Below, piece by piece: positions 45,172 through 56,300 of a stretch of 64,000 bases of DNA. A model generated the notes under the pieces. It ran no database searches, was not told the origin of the DNA, and saw only the letters and a program-made list of their open reading frames with translations. The stretch is taken from the NCBI GenBank assembly GCA_016858145.1, contig JAEHOE010000011.1, positions 1,426,001 through 1,490,000 on the forward strand, in the 5' to 3' direction. Within the stretch, counting starts at the first letter, position 1, and each line of letters opens with the position of its first letter. The translations under genes were made by a program, and so were the position numbers. This DNA is from Edaphochlamys debaryana (taxonomy: Eukaryota > Chlorophyta > Chlorophyceae > Chlamydomonadales).

Positions 45172-45610
45172 GACGTTGATGCATGGCGGCGAGGCCGGCG
45201 CTCCCAGCGCGACCAGCGGCACCCCTGCCGGCGCCACTCCTGGCGACGAGGTCGGAGCCCCTCGGAACCCCCGCCCAGCGGCACTCTTCTGGCGTCGTCT
45301 GGCGCCACTCCTGGCCCAGCCGCGCGCACCGCAGCCCCTAGCTCCGTTCCCACTCCAGGGAGTCCAGGCCCAGCCGGGGGCACAGGAGCCCCGAGCTCTG
45401 CTCCCACGCCAGGCCCGGCGGCGGGCACGGGGAACCCCGCATCCACGCACATCCACGCCCTTGGCCCGGTGACCAGTAACGGAGCCCCAGACTCTTCTCC
45501 CACGTGCGGCGGGTAGGCGACCCCTGGCGGTCCCTCCAATGGCCATGGGGGCGGATCGTCTGGGTCCCTGGGTCAGCTGCCCCCAAGAGCGGACGTCGGA
45601 GGTAGTACTC
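45172..45610 (+). pseudogene. Decayed 3' end of a gene D-type family member
   Basis: The region begins with GGCGGCGAGGCCGGCGC and ACCCCTGCCGGCG blocks like the 48-bp unit of gene D. It ends with CCTGGCGG-TCC-TC-AATGGCC-GGGGGCGGATC and GTCGGAGGTAGT, matching the last 80 bases of the gene D coding sequence. In between it is Pro/Gly/Ala-rich, and the frame is broken by stops and shifts. No start, signal peptide or small exons are present. It is best explained as the remains of a further paralogue that lost its 5' part. Confidence 0.7.
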
Positions 45611-45997
45611 CGTGGGCCTGTGACTTTATTTGCTAACGCAGAACAAGACGCTGCACAGGAGGAGACGGCGGGGGGTTCGGGATCATAGTATGGGCGTGGG
45701 AAGTCAAGGACTCGTAACGGCTGGGCCTGGCGCTCTTGCGCTGCCGCCTCCGTCCGCACTTCCTCCCGCCCTCCGCGCGGCTGCGGTGCTGTTCAGATCA
45801 GGGCGGGCAGCGGGGGCAGCGGGAAGCAGGCAGGCAAATTCGGTGTATGGCGTCACCGCGTTCCTTGCCAGACCGCGGAGGGCCGACACCCGCCAAGACG
45901 CCACGACGGATGGCAGCCCGGCGAGTTGCTAGCTCGCCTCGACTCCTGCTCTCATCACCTGCACCGCGCGCTGGCAAACGCAAAGGCCAGTCGGGCG
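45611..45997. other. Upstream region of gene E
   Basis: About 390 bases between the decayed copy and the gene E start. No exon is seen. It should contain the promoter of gene E if that gene is expressed. Confidence 0.4.
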
Positions 45998-47551
45998 ATG
46001 GCTCGCTCGCGCCATTTTCCCGCGGCGGTGGCCCTGCCGCTCGTCGCCGCGCTGCTGATCGTAGGCGCACCTCACTGCAGCTATGGTGAGAGGCGCAGCA
46101 CTCTTCCTGTCTACCGCAGTGGCGGGTTGGCGGCACGCACGTGGTGCGGAGGGACCGGGTTTGACCGCGGCCCCTGCGCGCTAAAACGCGCCCTGCGTTC
46201 CTGTCCGTGGCCCCCTGCTTGCAGCCATCCGCGGGTCTCTTCAGCAGCAGGGCGGCACCGCAGGCAGCGCCGCCGGCGCACAGGTAAGTGCGCTGGGGTT
46301 GCGTGCTGGGGGGGGGGGGGGGCAAGGCGGGGCCTGTATGCGCGCGGCGGGCAGGGGAGGCAGGGGCCGGCGGCCGGGGCGGAGCTTGAAGCGATGTGGG
46401 TCGGTCAGGCCCCTCCCAGGCTCCGTCCTAAATAGGCGGGGCCACGGCTGCTGGCCACGACTCACGAGGCCGATGCGGCAGGCGCAGGGAGGCCAGCGAC
46501 AGAAGAGGGGCGGCTAGTGTGAGTGGACGCTTTGCGGATCCAGCACTGATGTTCAGCGCTAGCCTGAACCCCTGATCCCTGCCCGCATTCCCAGGTCGTC
46601 AGTCCTGTACCGTCAGGCGAGGTCCTCACAGCCCCTTCCACTGCTGCTGGAGCGGCCGCGGCCTCTTCAATCGTGACCGGGGCGGCGGCGTCAGCATCCG
46701 CATTCCTGCTGGCAGCGGCCCAAGCCGCCGCCGCCGCTGCGGCGGAGGACTCGCCTCACTCAAAGGCCGCCGCCACACGGGTGACACCGACCCCAGCCCA
46801 TGGCGACGATCCCTCCGCAGCGGCCGTTGCTGCTGCCACCGCGGCCGCGCAGGCCACCGGCGGCAACGCCACCGCCGCCGCCACCGCGGCCGCGCAGGCC
46901 ACCGGCGGCAACGCCACCGCCGCCGCCACCGCCGCCGCCACCGCCGCCGCCACCGCCGCCGCTCAGGCCTTCGCCGCCACCCCTGGTGGCGGCAACGCCG
47001 CCGCTGCTGCCGTCGCCGCCGGCCAGGCGGCCGCCATGGCTCCGGCGGGTGCTGACGTCAGCGCCATCGCCAGGGCTGCCGCCAGCGCCGCTGCCGCTGC
47101 CGGCGGCGAGAGCGCCTACGTGGCCGCCCTGGCCGCCGCTGCTGCCGCCGCTCTGGTCAGCCGCCCTCCGGCTCCACCCACGGCCCCGGCACCCTTGGCG
47201 GCGCCTCCTGGGAGCCCCGTGCCGCAGCCGTCTCCACCGCCGCCGATTATGGCCTCACCAGTACCAGAGCCCCCACCAACCGCGTCGGCTACAGCCGGGG
47301 CCAGCTCATAAGGCGAGGCGGCGCCTGCTGTCTCATCAGCACGGACGACAGCGTCCGAAACCTCCCCCGCACCTGAGCCCCTGCCGCCGCCCCCACCCCC
47401 GCCTGCGCCCCCACCCCCTCCTCCGTCCCCACCCACGCCTGGGCCTCCCCCTGCGCCCCTGCCTGAGCCCTCACCTGAGCCCGCGCCTGAGCCCGACGTA
47501 CTGAACGAAACACTGGTTAAGGCCCTGGGGGAGGGCCTGTTCGGAGGCTAG
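45998..47551 (+). CDS. Gene E: short divergent family member with an in-frame stop
   Basis: Three exons: 45998-46085, 46225-46283 and 46595 onward. The frame reaches TAA at 47309-47311 (287 aa). MARSRHFPAAVALPLVAALL is a signal peptide. The first two exons have the phases of exons 1 and 2 of gene A (88 and 59 nt here against 85 and 59). The third exon goes straight to Ala-rich 20-mers ([30 protein letters not shown]), so the middle modules and cysteine exons are absent. After the TAA the same frame continues for 79 more codons. It reads through a Pro-rich tract ([16 protein letters not shown]) and ends with DVLNETLVKALGEGLFGG and a TAG at 47549-47551. That looks like a genuine C-terminus. The gene may be a recent pseudogene, may splice around the stop, or may contain a sequence error. 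Confidence 0.6.
46308..46322. repeat. G homopolymer in gene E intron 2
   Basis: Fifteen G in a row. It lies inside the intron and does not affect the reading frame. Such runs are prone to sequencing error. Confidence 0.8.
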
Positions 47552-48191
47552 TGCGTGCGCCGACGGTTCGAGAGTGCGTGGCCCTGGAGAGTCCAGAGGT
47601 GTGGCCTCGTTCACGTGGGCGCGGTCGGAATCCCAGTGGCCGCGGTTGGACCTTAGGGCTGGAGGCTGGAGGGTAGCATACGGGAGCGATCTGGCTGATC
47701 ACTGTGGGCCGGGACAGACGGTGCGTGTGCTGGAGGGACAACTAAGTACGACCAGGGCGCAGGGGGCTAGGGGCCCCAGAGGCGTACTGGTAGGGAGGCA
47801 CTGCCTGCGGGCCCCATTCTCATGTGCCCTCAACCTCGACAACTACGGTGGGTGCTCACTTCTTGGACGGTGACGTATGGGCATGCACAGAGAGACGTAT
47901 GGCGCATGGTGCTGTACGGCGCCACACGGTACGGCAACTCGCGCCTGCAGTCTCGCGTAGCCTTCTTGATTTCCCTGTCCAACCCTGCTGACTGAAATCG
48001 TTGTGGGTCTTTCACGCTGTCCCCGTGAGACTCTCGGCACAGCCGCGCCACTTTCCCATCCATCAACATCGCTACTATCCTGATCTAAGCCGCCTGCAGC
48101 CCGCCAACGTACTCCTTGCAGTAGGACCTAGAGCTAGCAGCTAGAAAGGCGGGTCGGCCGGCTTGCGAGCAAGTCCTCGCGCGCAAGCATC
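47552..48191. other. Intergenic region between gene E and the PsbP-domain gene
   Basis: No coding exon was found. The region should hold the 3' UTR of gene E and the promoter and 5' UTR of the PsbP-domain gene starting at 48192. No TGTAA was found on the plus strand. Confidence 0.45.
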
Positions 48192-49643
48192 ATGCAGCAG
48201 CTCCAGCTCCACCGCTGCTCCCAGCGGCATGCGTCAATCCGCTCAAGCCGACGCGCCCGGCCGTTTGTGTCGGCCGTGCGGGCTAGCGCATCGGCGGAGT
48301 CTCAGCATGGTCCGGAGCCCGCCCGGCTGCAGGAGGGTTCGAGCCGCCGCGAGGCCCTTCTGTCTATGCTCAGCGTTCCCCTGGTCGCATCGCAGCTGGT
48401 ATCGGCGGTGCAGCCTGCTCAGGCCTTCGTCGCCCCGCCCGCGGGATATCGGCTCCTGAACGACAAGCTGGACGGCTACAGCTTTGTCTGCCCGGAGCAG
48501 TGGCTGGTCGTGACGTCTTCGGGTAACGACATTTTCCTGCGCAACCCTCGCAACGTGGAGGAGAACTTGTTCGTGGACCTGACCTCGCCATCCTCCTCGC
48601 GCTTCAAGACCGTGGAGGACCTGGGCACTCCCCAGGACGCCGCGAACCGCCTCCTCGACCAGTACCTCACAAAGGAGTTCATGTCCACGCGCCTGGGCAT
48701 TGCGCGCTACGGCGAGGTGGTGTCGGCGGTGAGCCGCAAGGCCGACGACGGCCGCACGTACTACGACATTGCCATCCGCATGACCTCGTACGGCAGCACC
48801 AACGCCTACGCCGCCAGCCGTGAGGAGGTGCTGGCGGTGAGTACGGCATGACGGGGGCCAGGGCGGCGGCCGGGGAGGCCGGGGGTAGTCGTGTGGGGCC
48901 GGGCCGGGGGCTGTGGGAGCGTGTTGCTAGGGGTTGACCTGGAGTCCACAAAGGTTCTGTCATGGCAAGCCCGCCTGTTGAAACAATGCCTGAATCACAT
49001 CCCTGAACTCCCTGCGCAGAGCTACAAGCTGGAGTTTGACCGCACGCTGTTCTCGACCCTGGGTACGGCGAACAACCGCCTCTACACGCTGCGCCTGCAG
49101 GCGAGTGGGGGGGCGGCTGGCGGGGCGGGGGTCGACGGGTACCGGCAGGGGGGTGCAGGAGCGACCAGCAAGCCGGATGAAGTACTGTCGCAGTGGTGAT
49201 ACGAGCGGGCGTAATCCTGGGTGAATCTCCCTAAGACTGGTGGAGGACGGTGGCGAGGTAGCAGTGCGGGGTACTCTGAGGGGTGGGGCACAGGGGCTGG
49301 GCATCACAGGTTGCGTGGGCGCGTTGCCGCAGGCAGGGAGCGGGCAGGGAACACAGCTGGGTTGGGTTGGGTGCAGTGATGAAGGACAGACGGCATGCAG
49401 TGACCTGGTGACTCTGGCACGTCACGAAAGGTCGGGCGCCGAACCGATTAGCGAGAGCCGCAGGATTGCCAGGGGCTACTGTTGAGCCTAGGTCGCGTTG
49501 GCTGCCTGCTTGCACACTGACGGCTGCCCCCACGTCGTGCGCCCCCCTCCCTGCAGGCCCCCACCAAGAGCTTCAAGGGTGACTCGGGTGCGCTGCGGAC
49601 CATCAGCGAGTCCTTCCGCGTGCGCGAGGTGGACCCCTCCTAA
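48192..49643 (+). CDS. PPD1: Thylakoid-lumen PsbP-domain protein, PPD1-like
   Basis: Three exons: 48192-48836, 49020-49100 and 49557-49643, giving 270 aa. Residues 1 to about 78 are a bipartite transit peptide. They comprise a basic, Ser/Arg-rich chloroplast part and a lumen-targeting part with twin Arg at 52-53 (SSRREALLSML), a hydrophobic stretch and an AQA cut site at 76-78. The mature part is a PsbP fold: GYSFVCPEQWLVV, DIFLRNPRNVEENLFVDLTSP and FMSTRLGI closely resemble plant PPD1. The C-terminal strand ends SFRVREVDPS. In plants PPD1 helps assemble photosystem I; this role is inferred from resemblance. The second intron must use a GC donor (CAG|GCGAGT) to keep phase, and the splice joins LRLQ to APTKSF as expected for the family. 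TGTAA at 50329-50333 is a likely poly(A) signal. Confidence 0.82.
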
Positions 49644-50328
49644 GGGAATGGAGCGTGTCCGCCTGCCTGAGGGGGCATCCGCAAGCCCCGCCTGAAGGGG
49701 CACCCTCAGATCCTGCCTCAAGGCGGCATTCTCAGGCCCCACCGGCAGGAAGCGGGCGTACTTGGTCGGCCGGCCGGTGGAGCCAGGACGAGGGGCTGGT
49801 ATGAGAGGAGGCCTCCGCAGCAGCAGGCGCAGCAGCGGGAGCAGGAGGCACGGAGTGAAGAGGGGGGATTCGAATGGGAGCGGGGTGTGTAGTGTAAAGG
49901 GGGTGAGAGGCCAGTACTCGGGGGGGAGCTGTTTCGAGTCGGATGCGTTCGGGGAGGGCAGGGGGTGGGAGGGGGAACGGCGGTCGGAGGGCGGCGGTCG
50001 GAGGGCGGGCTTGAGCCGGGACGCGGGGTGCCCGGGCTGGAAGGCCACTCCGTGCCAGGATGTGCGGGGCGAGCTGTGCCGTAGGGCGGAGGTCTACAGA
50101 CCGCAGCCCCCAAAGGGCAGACATGTGATGCGAAAGGGTGCAAGACTGAGATTTCCCGATGTGGGTCGAGCTGGGGGCTGCACGTGAACCGTGCGCGTAC
50201 TGAGCACTGAGCTCTGAGTGCATGCGGGGACTGAGCTATGGTTTGTGGCAGGGATGACCCTGGTGTGGGACACGGACGTCCTGGCTGGCGTGCACGGCTG
50301 GGAACGATGGGCTTTGCAGGGCCCGGGC

Positions 50329-50333
50329 TGTAA
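50329..50333 (+). terminator. TGTAA poly(A) signal of the PsbP-domain gene
   Basis: About 690 bases after the stop at 49643. It is the first plus-strand TGTAA seen. Confidence 0.45.
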
Positions 50334-50371
50334 CGCCCTACCACCGATCAACTGAGCCCACGCTCATGTGG

Positions 50372-50452
50372 ACCCGGCCGCGGATCCAGGCCGCCCGTGC
50401 AGCGCACCTGCCTGCGCTCCACTTCCAAGTAAAGATGGGCGGGCTCGACAGC
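50372..50452 (+). repeat. Dispersed repeat, copy 1
   Basis: About 81 bases that recur at 59786-59866 in the same orientation with only a handful of differences. Both copies contain GCCGCGGATCCAGGCCGCCC and end in GATGGGCGGGCTCGACAG. The flanks do not match. It is probably a fragment of a transposable element. Confidence 0.75.
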
Positions 50453-51990
50453 TCAACAGCCGGGACAAAGTGAGCCAGAGTCGGAGCACGTGCTCAAGGC
50501 GTGCGGCCATGTACTGCTTGCAGGCGTTGGCCCAACAGCGTACCGCCTTACTGCCGGTCAAAAGGCCCGTCATGTCACCACGTCCGTGTCCCGAAGCGGG
50601 GACCCGCAGGCTGCCGCAGGGCCCCCCAACCATGTCCACATGCAATCTGCTGCTCCGTGGGCGACCACTGGGCAGACACTGGCCTGCCCCGGGCCTCAGC
50701 GTCCAATGCCGCTCACACCTCCACATAATGCGCAAACAAGCCCAAACCACCGGTATCCTCGACAGCTGCAAAAGGTCTGGCACAAAACGCCCGTCCGCTA
50801 GGCAAGTTGCTACGTGGCGAAACCTCCTGCAACCTTGTCCCTGTCAACTGTGAAGTGAGAGTGCAGTCCGGCATGTCACCAGCACGTAATACGCCGCACA
50901 CAGCGCCGTGCTCATGACCGCTCCTGCTTCCTCCCGCAGCACCCCGAACACACCTTCGACTGCAGCCTCGACACAAACTGAGGGTTGCCTCAGCAGCATG
51001 CGCCTTCGCGTGTACCGTACCGTACCGCACCTCCCGAGCTCTACCTCGGGACTGGCATTGACGAGTGGGGCAAGGGCAACAGCCAAAACGCCCGCAGACA
51101 TTGGCCCCAAGAAATTGCAAGCAACGACCAGTGGGACGCCGCGACCGTGAAACTCTTCGCAAAGAGCCCAAGCCCAAGGCGGGGCGCAAGGCAGAGGCCT
51201 GAAGGATAGCCCCCAGTACTGTACTTGGATACGACTCATGCAACTCGTGTCCTGCCCTCTCCTTGAGAGCGCCAAGCCTGCCCAGCAAGCGAACTACTCG
51301 AGCACTTGTCAACTTGCTACCCACATCGTTTCCGGGGCAAAAGCAGGACAACCGCAGAAGCGAGCGGCGGTTCGCCGGGGGGCTACAAACTAGGCTTGCG
51401 CTGTACAGCTTTTGGGGAGGCAAATGCACAAAGCGGGACACACGAGCCCGGTGGAAAGCCTCATGGGACAGCCATAAGCCCATGAGCTGCAACCCTAACG
51501 CGACACCCTGCGATGCAAACGCAATTCAGTTACGCTGAATCCCTCTATCTCTCATTAAAGAAGTTCCTCCTTACCCGCAGTCTGCCCTCCCTCAACACAA
51601 GCTCCCCACCCCCATCAACCCCAGCCGTAAAGCCCACCAGGGCTTGTGCCTCTCTCGGCGCAGCCCACCCCGATCCCGTTCCCATTCAGACCAATCCCTC
51701 AATTGTGTACAAACCCTTAATCCCTCCCGACCTCCCGCGCCCCGTCACTCGTGATGCCCGCGAGACCGACAGGAATCGCATCGGCAGCGGACACGTCACC
51801 ACGCCCTAATGTCAAGCACGTGCGAGCGACGAGCGGGCCTCCATCCTGTGGCTCAGACCTCCACGCAAGCTAAAGTGCCAGACCACAGAATGCGATTGTG
51901 GGCGGCACATGCAGGACCTGAGCCCCCATATGCCTAGGCCGCCACTCCAGGCAACTGTGCTCGGGAATGGCTTCCACGAGGGGGCGGGAG

Positions 51991-52030
51991 CAAATCTTGG
52001 ATCCCAAATCTTGGACCCCCAATCTTGGAT
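51991..52030. repeat. Three copies of an AATCTTGGA motif
   Basis: AATCTTGGATCCC, AATCTTGGACCCCC and AATCTTGGATCT follow each other with a 13-15 base period. Too short to classify. Confidence 0.7.
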
Positions 52031-52125
52031 CTAAGATATCGGGCGTGCGAGGAGGCATTCCCCTGATCGGGATGCTCTCCTGTCCCTCGCTTCATGGCGT
52101 CAGGGCAGCATCGCTTTCCTTTATT

Positions 52126-52177
52126 CGCGGGGCTACGCCGCTGACGGCACTGCGCGGGGCTAAGCCGTTGCCGGCAC
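52126..52177. repeat. Two-copy tandem repeat of about 26 bases
   Basis: GCGGGGCTA-GCCG-TG-CGGCACTG occurs twice in tandem, downstream of gene H, with small differences between copies. Confidence 0.6.
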
Positions 52178-52586
52178 TGCTCCCCAATGGCAGCCGGACC
52201 TGACGATCGGTGCGTGCATGAAGCACAGCCCCCAGGCCGACCCAGATGGCGACCCACATGGCACGGGCAGGGCGTGCGCTGCACGTGGCTGTCCTCCAGG
52301 GGTGCTTCCAGAGCCTCGGCCACCACTGCCCCCGAAGCCCACATGACCGGGCGCCACGCCAGACGCAGCGATCAACTGACGCATCACGCGACGCATGCGC
52401 AGGCTTGCGACAACACCGGCTCTCCTGCGCCCGTCGGTGGCTCCGGGAGGCATCCGCCCTCCTCCTCGTCCTCCGTCGTTGCGTCCCTTGAGCGCGCTCC
52501 ATGCTGTGTCACCAGCGTGCGGGGCCCTTTACCTGAAGGGCCCGCTCTGGCAGTGGCCGACGCGCTGCCCCCCAGGCTCCTGCCCC

Positions 52587-53325
52587 TCACGCCGAGGGCT
52601 GCGACATGTCCGTGGTGACCACGGGCGGGGAGGCCAGCGAGGGCAGGCCCGCTGCAGCGTGGATAAAGGGGGGCATAGCAGGAGCAGGCGCATGGGGGCA
52701 TCAGCTCATCGGCAGGCACAACAGGGCGCCGCAACTTGTCCTAGAGTTCCAGCCCCTCAAGCCCCTTCCCAAGGCACCAGTCATAGCCCCGCGCCCGTTG
52801 AGCCTGGTGTGCTCCAGCCTGGTTCCCTGTGCCCCTCAGCCGAAGGCCCGGCGCCCTAGACACCCCCCCGCGCCCCTGCGGCCCCAGCACACGCCTCGCT
52901 TCCTCGCTTTCACCGCCCCGCTCACCTCCCGCCTGGCTCCCGGCTCGGGACATGGACATGGGCAGGGGCACGCCCACGCCCACGGGCGGCCCCGAGGCAG
53001 CCACCTCGGCCAGCAGGGCCTCGCCCACGCTCTGTGGGGTGGGGAGGAAGAAAGGGCAGGGGCGAGGGCTGGGTTGGAGATGATCTTTGGGAACCGCAAA
53101 GAGGAAAGGGGCGGGGCCGGGGGAGAGGAGATGAGGGGGTGGTTTGCGGCGGGTGGTAAAAGCCGGACCGGGGCCATGAGGCAGGCATGTGCTCAGCGGG
53201 ATGTCCCCTCCATAGTGCCGGAACTGGACAAACCCTGGACGGCCCCGGGCGCAGCAAAATGTGCGTTGTCCTACGAGACCACCGCCCTGCCTTAGCCCCG
53301 CGCACCCCACCTGCACCGGCGGGAG

Positions 53326-53356
<31 letters not shown>

Positions 53357-56300
53357 GGCAGGGGCATCTCCGTGGTGACGGTGCCGGAGGCCATGCGCGC
53401 CATTGGGGCCAGCGCCGCCGCCACGGCGGCGGCGGCGGCGGCAGAGGCGCTGGTGGAGCCGGCGCCGGGGCCCGGCCCGGGACCGGGGGCGTCCAGGCTC
53501 CCCGAGCTCTGCGTGAAGGATGACTGGGCAGGGCGAGCAAAAGCTCAGACAAGGAGAGCGTCGGTGAGCACAAGTGGCGATAGAGGACTATCGGGCGCAG
53601 GCGCACGCCCCTACTATGTCTCCCCGTACTTCCGCTCAAGCTCACACCACCATGTCCCCTCAATCACCTACTGACGCCCAGCGCCCGCTCGCCCCACCGC
53701 CCCCACCTGGCCCCCGAAGGCCGACACGAGCACCGCCGGGCCGCCACCGCCGCCCACCCCCGAGGACACGGTGGGCAGCAGGCCCGACAGCCCGCCCGCC
53801 TGCATGGCGATGGCCTCCTCCGCGTTGATGTTCTGGGCCTGAGGACGGGTGCGGGTGTGGGACGTTGGGTAACGGAGGGTGAGGGTAGCGCTTTGCAATG
53901 CAATGTGCTCAACGCCACCCAGTTCCCGCTTCCCCCTCATACCCGCCGTCCCCAACCTAAGAGCCCAGCCCCAACCCCTTTCCTTCTCCCGCAGCCCTGC
54001 CCTCCGCAGCCCCCGCCCTTGCCTGCAGCAGCAGCGCCGACACTGTCCCCAGCGGCACGCCCACGCCGCCGCCCTGCCCCTGCGCCTGCGCCGCCGCCAG
54101 CTGCTGCAGGAGGCCCAGCGGCAGGTCCCCGGAGGCGGCCGCCAGCAGGGGGATGCCGCCCAGGGAGATGACCTGACAGGGGGGGCAAGGGGAGGGGAGG
54201 GAGGGGTTGGGGGGGTTTGTTGCTGACAGGGATCGCGTTGCCTTCGCCAGGGAGCTTAGCTTAGGGGGAGGGGAGGCGGAGGGGCGCCGAAACGGGTGTG
54301 GTTAGTGCATGTGCGAGCATGCTTCAAGAGAGCACGGCACGGCAGGGTGACCCGGAGCAGCCCCCCAACGGCATCGGGCCCAGCGAGGCCCCCCAGCGCA
54401 CCTGCCCCGAGCCCGCGTGTGACAGCTGCCCCGAGCTCGTCAGGCCCAGCAGGCCCGCCAGGCCGCCACCGCTGGCGTCCTGACCTTGCGCCTGCTGCTG
54501 CCGCTTGACCCTGCGAGGGCGGAAGGGACAGAACAGGTTTAGGGTTGGGTTTAGGTCGAATCTTAGAAAGGTATAGGGCAGCAACAAGCGAGTCCGGCGC
54601 AGGGTCCAGGGCGGGGCGATGGCGGGCAGCGGTGATGCGGGGATACCCGACCCCTCTGACCCCGTTTTCCGAAGGGCCCCGCGCCCCCTTCCCTCCCAGC
54701 CCGCGCCCCGGCGCACTTCCACCTCTCCACACACACGGCACCCCTGGCTCCCTCCCGCACTTTCCCCCCAAACGATAACATAGCCCCACACTGACACCAC
54801 GCCACCGGCCTCACTTTTGCGAGACCTCGTACTCCTTGCGCCAGCGGCCCACGTCCACGGCCCGCTCCCGCAGCAGGCTCTCGTGGTGGCGCAGGAAGTG
54901 CTTGCGCACGCAGTCGGTGTGGTAGGCGCTGGGGGGGTGGAGGGGGGCGGGGAGGGGGGGAGCGTGTGTGCCAACCCTAGGAACCAGTAACGAGTAAAGC
55001 GAACCAGAGGTTCAAGTAGCAGAAAGCGAGGCCCGCGAGGGGAGCGTGTGTATGCAAGCACGCAGTCGGTGTGGTGGGCGCTGGGGATGGGGGTGGGCAG
55101 GGAGGAGGGCGGCGGTGCAAGGGGCGTGATGTGCAAGCCCGCCCGCCCCTGGTATGGACAAAAGCCGCTTCTGTTTTCTCTGTTTGATCCCTGCTGCATT
55201 CCACCGCCGTACCGTACACCGCAAGCCGTATGCTGGGTCAGCGCACACCCACCCACCTGTAGGCGGTGCACGTGTGGCCGCAGGCAAGGCACAGGATCTT
55301 CTTGTGGTCCTGGACCTGATGGGGTGGGCGGGGTGCAAGGAACAGGAGCTGAGTACGCTCGACGCGCCCAGCAGAGCCCTCTGTCAACCTCGCGCGTACC
55401 GAACCAGTGACCTCGCGCGTGGCCCCTTCCCTGCGCGCCCTCCGCGGCCCATCCCTCCCTTGCCCCCGCCTCCCTTACCCTCGCGCTCCACCACCAGCCT
55501 CGCACGTTGCAGCCCCCCTCCACAGGGCCCCCCGTCCCAGCCCCACCCCCTTGCCCCCGCCTCCCCCACCTCCACCATGCCGCTGATGGCCCCCTCGAAC
55601 AGCTCCGAGATCTTGCGCTGCATGTCGGACATCTTCTTGGTGTGCTGGGCCTCGTTCTTGAAGCTGGGGGGGAGAGGAGAGGGGGAAGAGGAGGGGTATG
55701 AGACGAAGAGGAGAGGAGGAGAGGAAGAGGGCTACCAGTATGGAGCGGTCGTGGAGGAGTTGGTTAGACGGGGGTAGGGCATTGGAGGGCAAACTTGACC
55801 AGCAGGGGGTGGCTGGGCATTGTTTGGGGGGGAGGCTAAGAGGCCGGGGCGGAGTGCGGGTGCGAGTGGTGCCCTCGTAATAGGTGCTCGCGGGACAGTT
55901 GACTAGAGCCCTCCCCAGGGTACACCCAACCCAGCCCGGCCCCGGGGCTCACCGGCCGTCCGCGTGCCGCGTCTTGCTCTCCTTCTTGGGCGGCCCGTTG
56001 CTCCCGCCGCCGCCGCCTCCACCGCCGCCGCCCCCAAACGGCCCGCGCTCCCCGAGGCCGTTGCCGGGGCCGGCGCTCTCGGAGCCGCTCTGCCGGGCGG
56101 CGTTGCTCAGCAGGCGGCCCAGCTGCAGGGCAGGGTTGGGACGTCGAGATACGGTGATGTCACGGACTGCCCACTGACCCGGCCTGCAGCACACCGCGAC
56201 CGCTACTGGCACGCCTTCAACATGCTCGACGCACACCCCGTGCCACCCAACGCCCTAGACCACACCGCCCGCCCGAGGCCGGCCCCCCACGCAGCGCGGA

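Larger units (their letters stand above)
49644..52586. other. Long non-coding stretch between two convergent genes
   Basis: Almost 3 kb with no supported exon. The left 700 bases are the likely 3' UTR of the PsbP-domain gene, and the right part should be the 3' UTR of gene H. Between them are a dispersed repeat (50372-50452), a small triplicated motif (51991-52030) and a two-copy tandem repeat (52126-52177). A minus-strand open frame at 50713-51492 has no recognisable motif. Confidence 0.45.

Noticed and set aside
50713..51492. Minus-strand open frame of 259 codons
   Set aside because: No recognisable motif, no splice partners and ordinary intergenic composition.
52606..53295. Plus-strand open frame of 229 codons near the 3' end of gene H
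   Set aside because: It lies antisense to the last exons of gene H, which are supported by phase and by splice sites.
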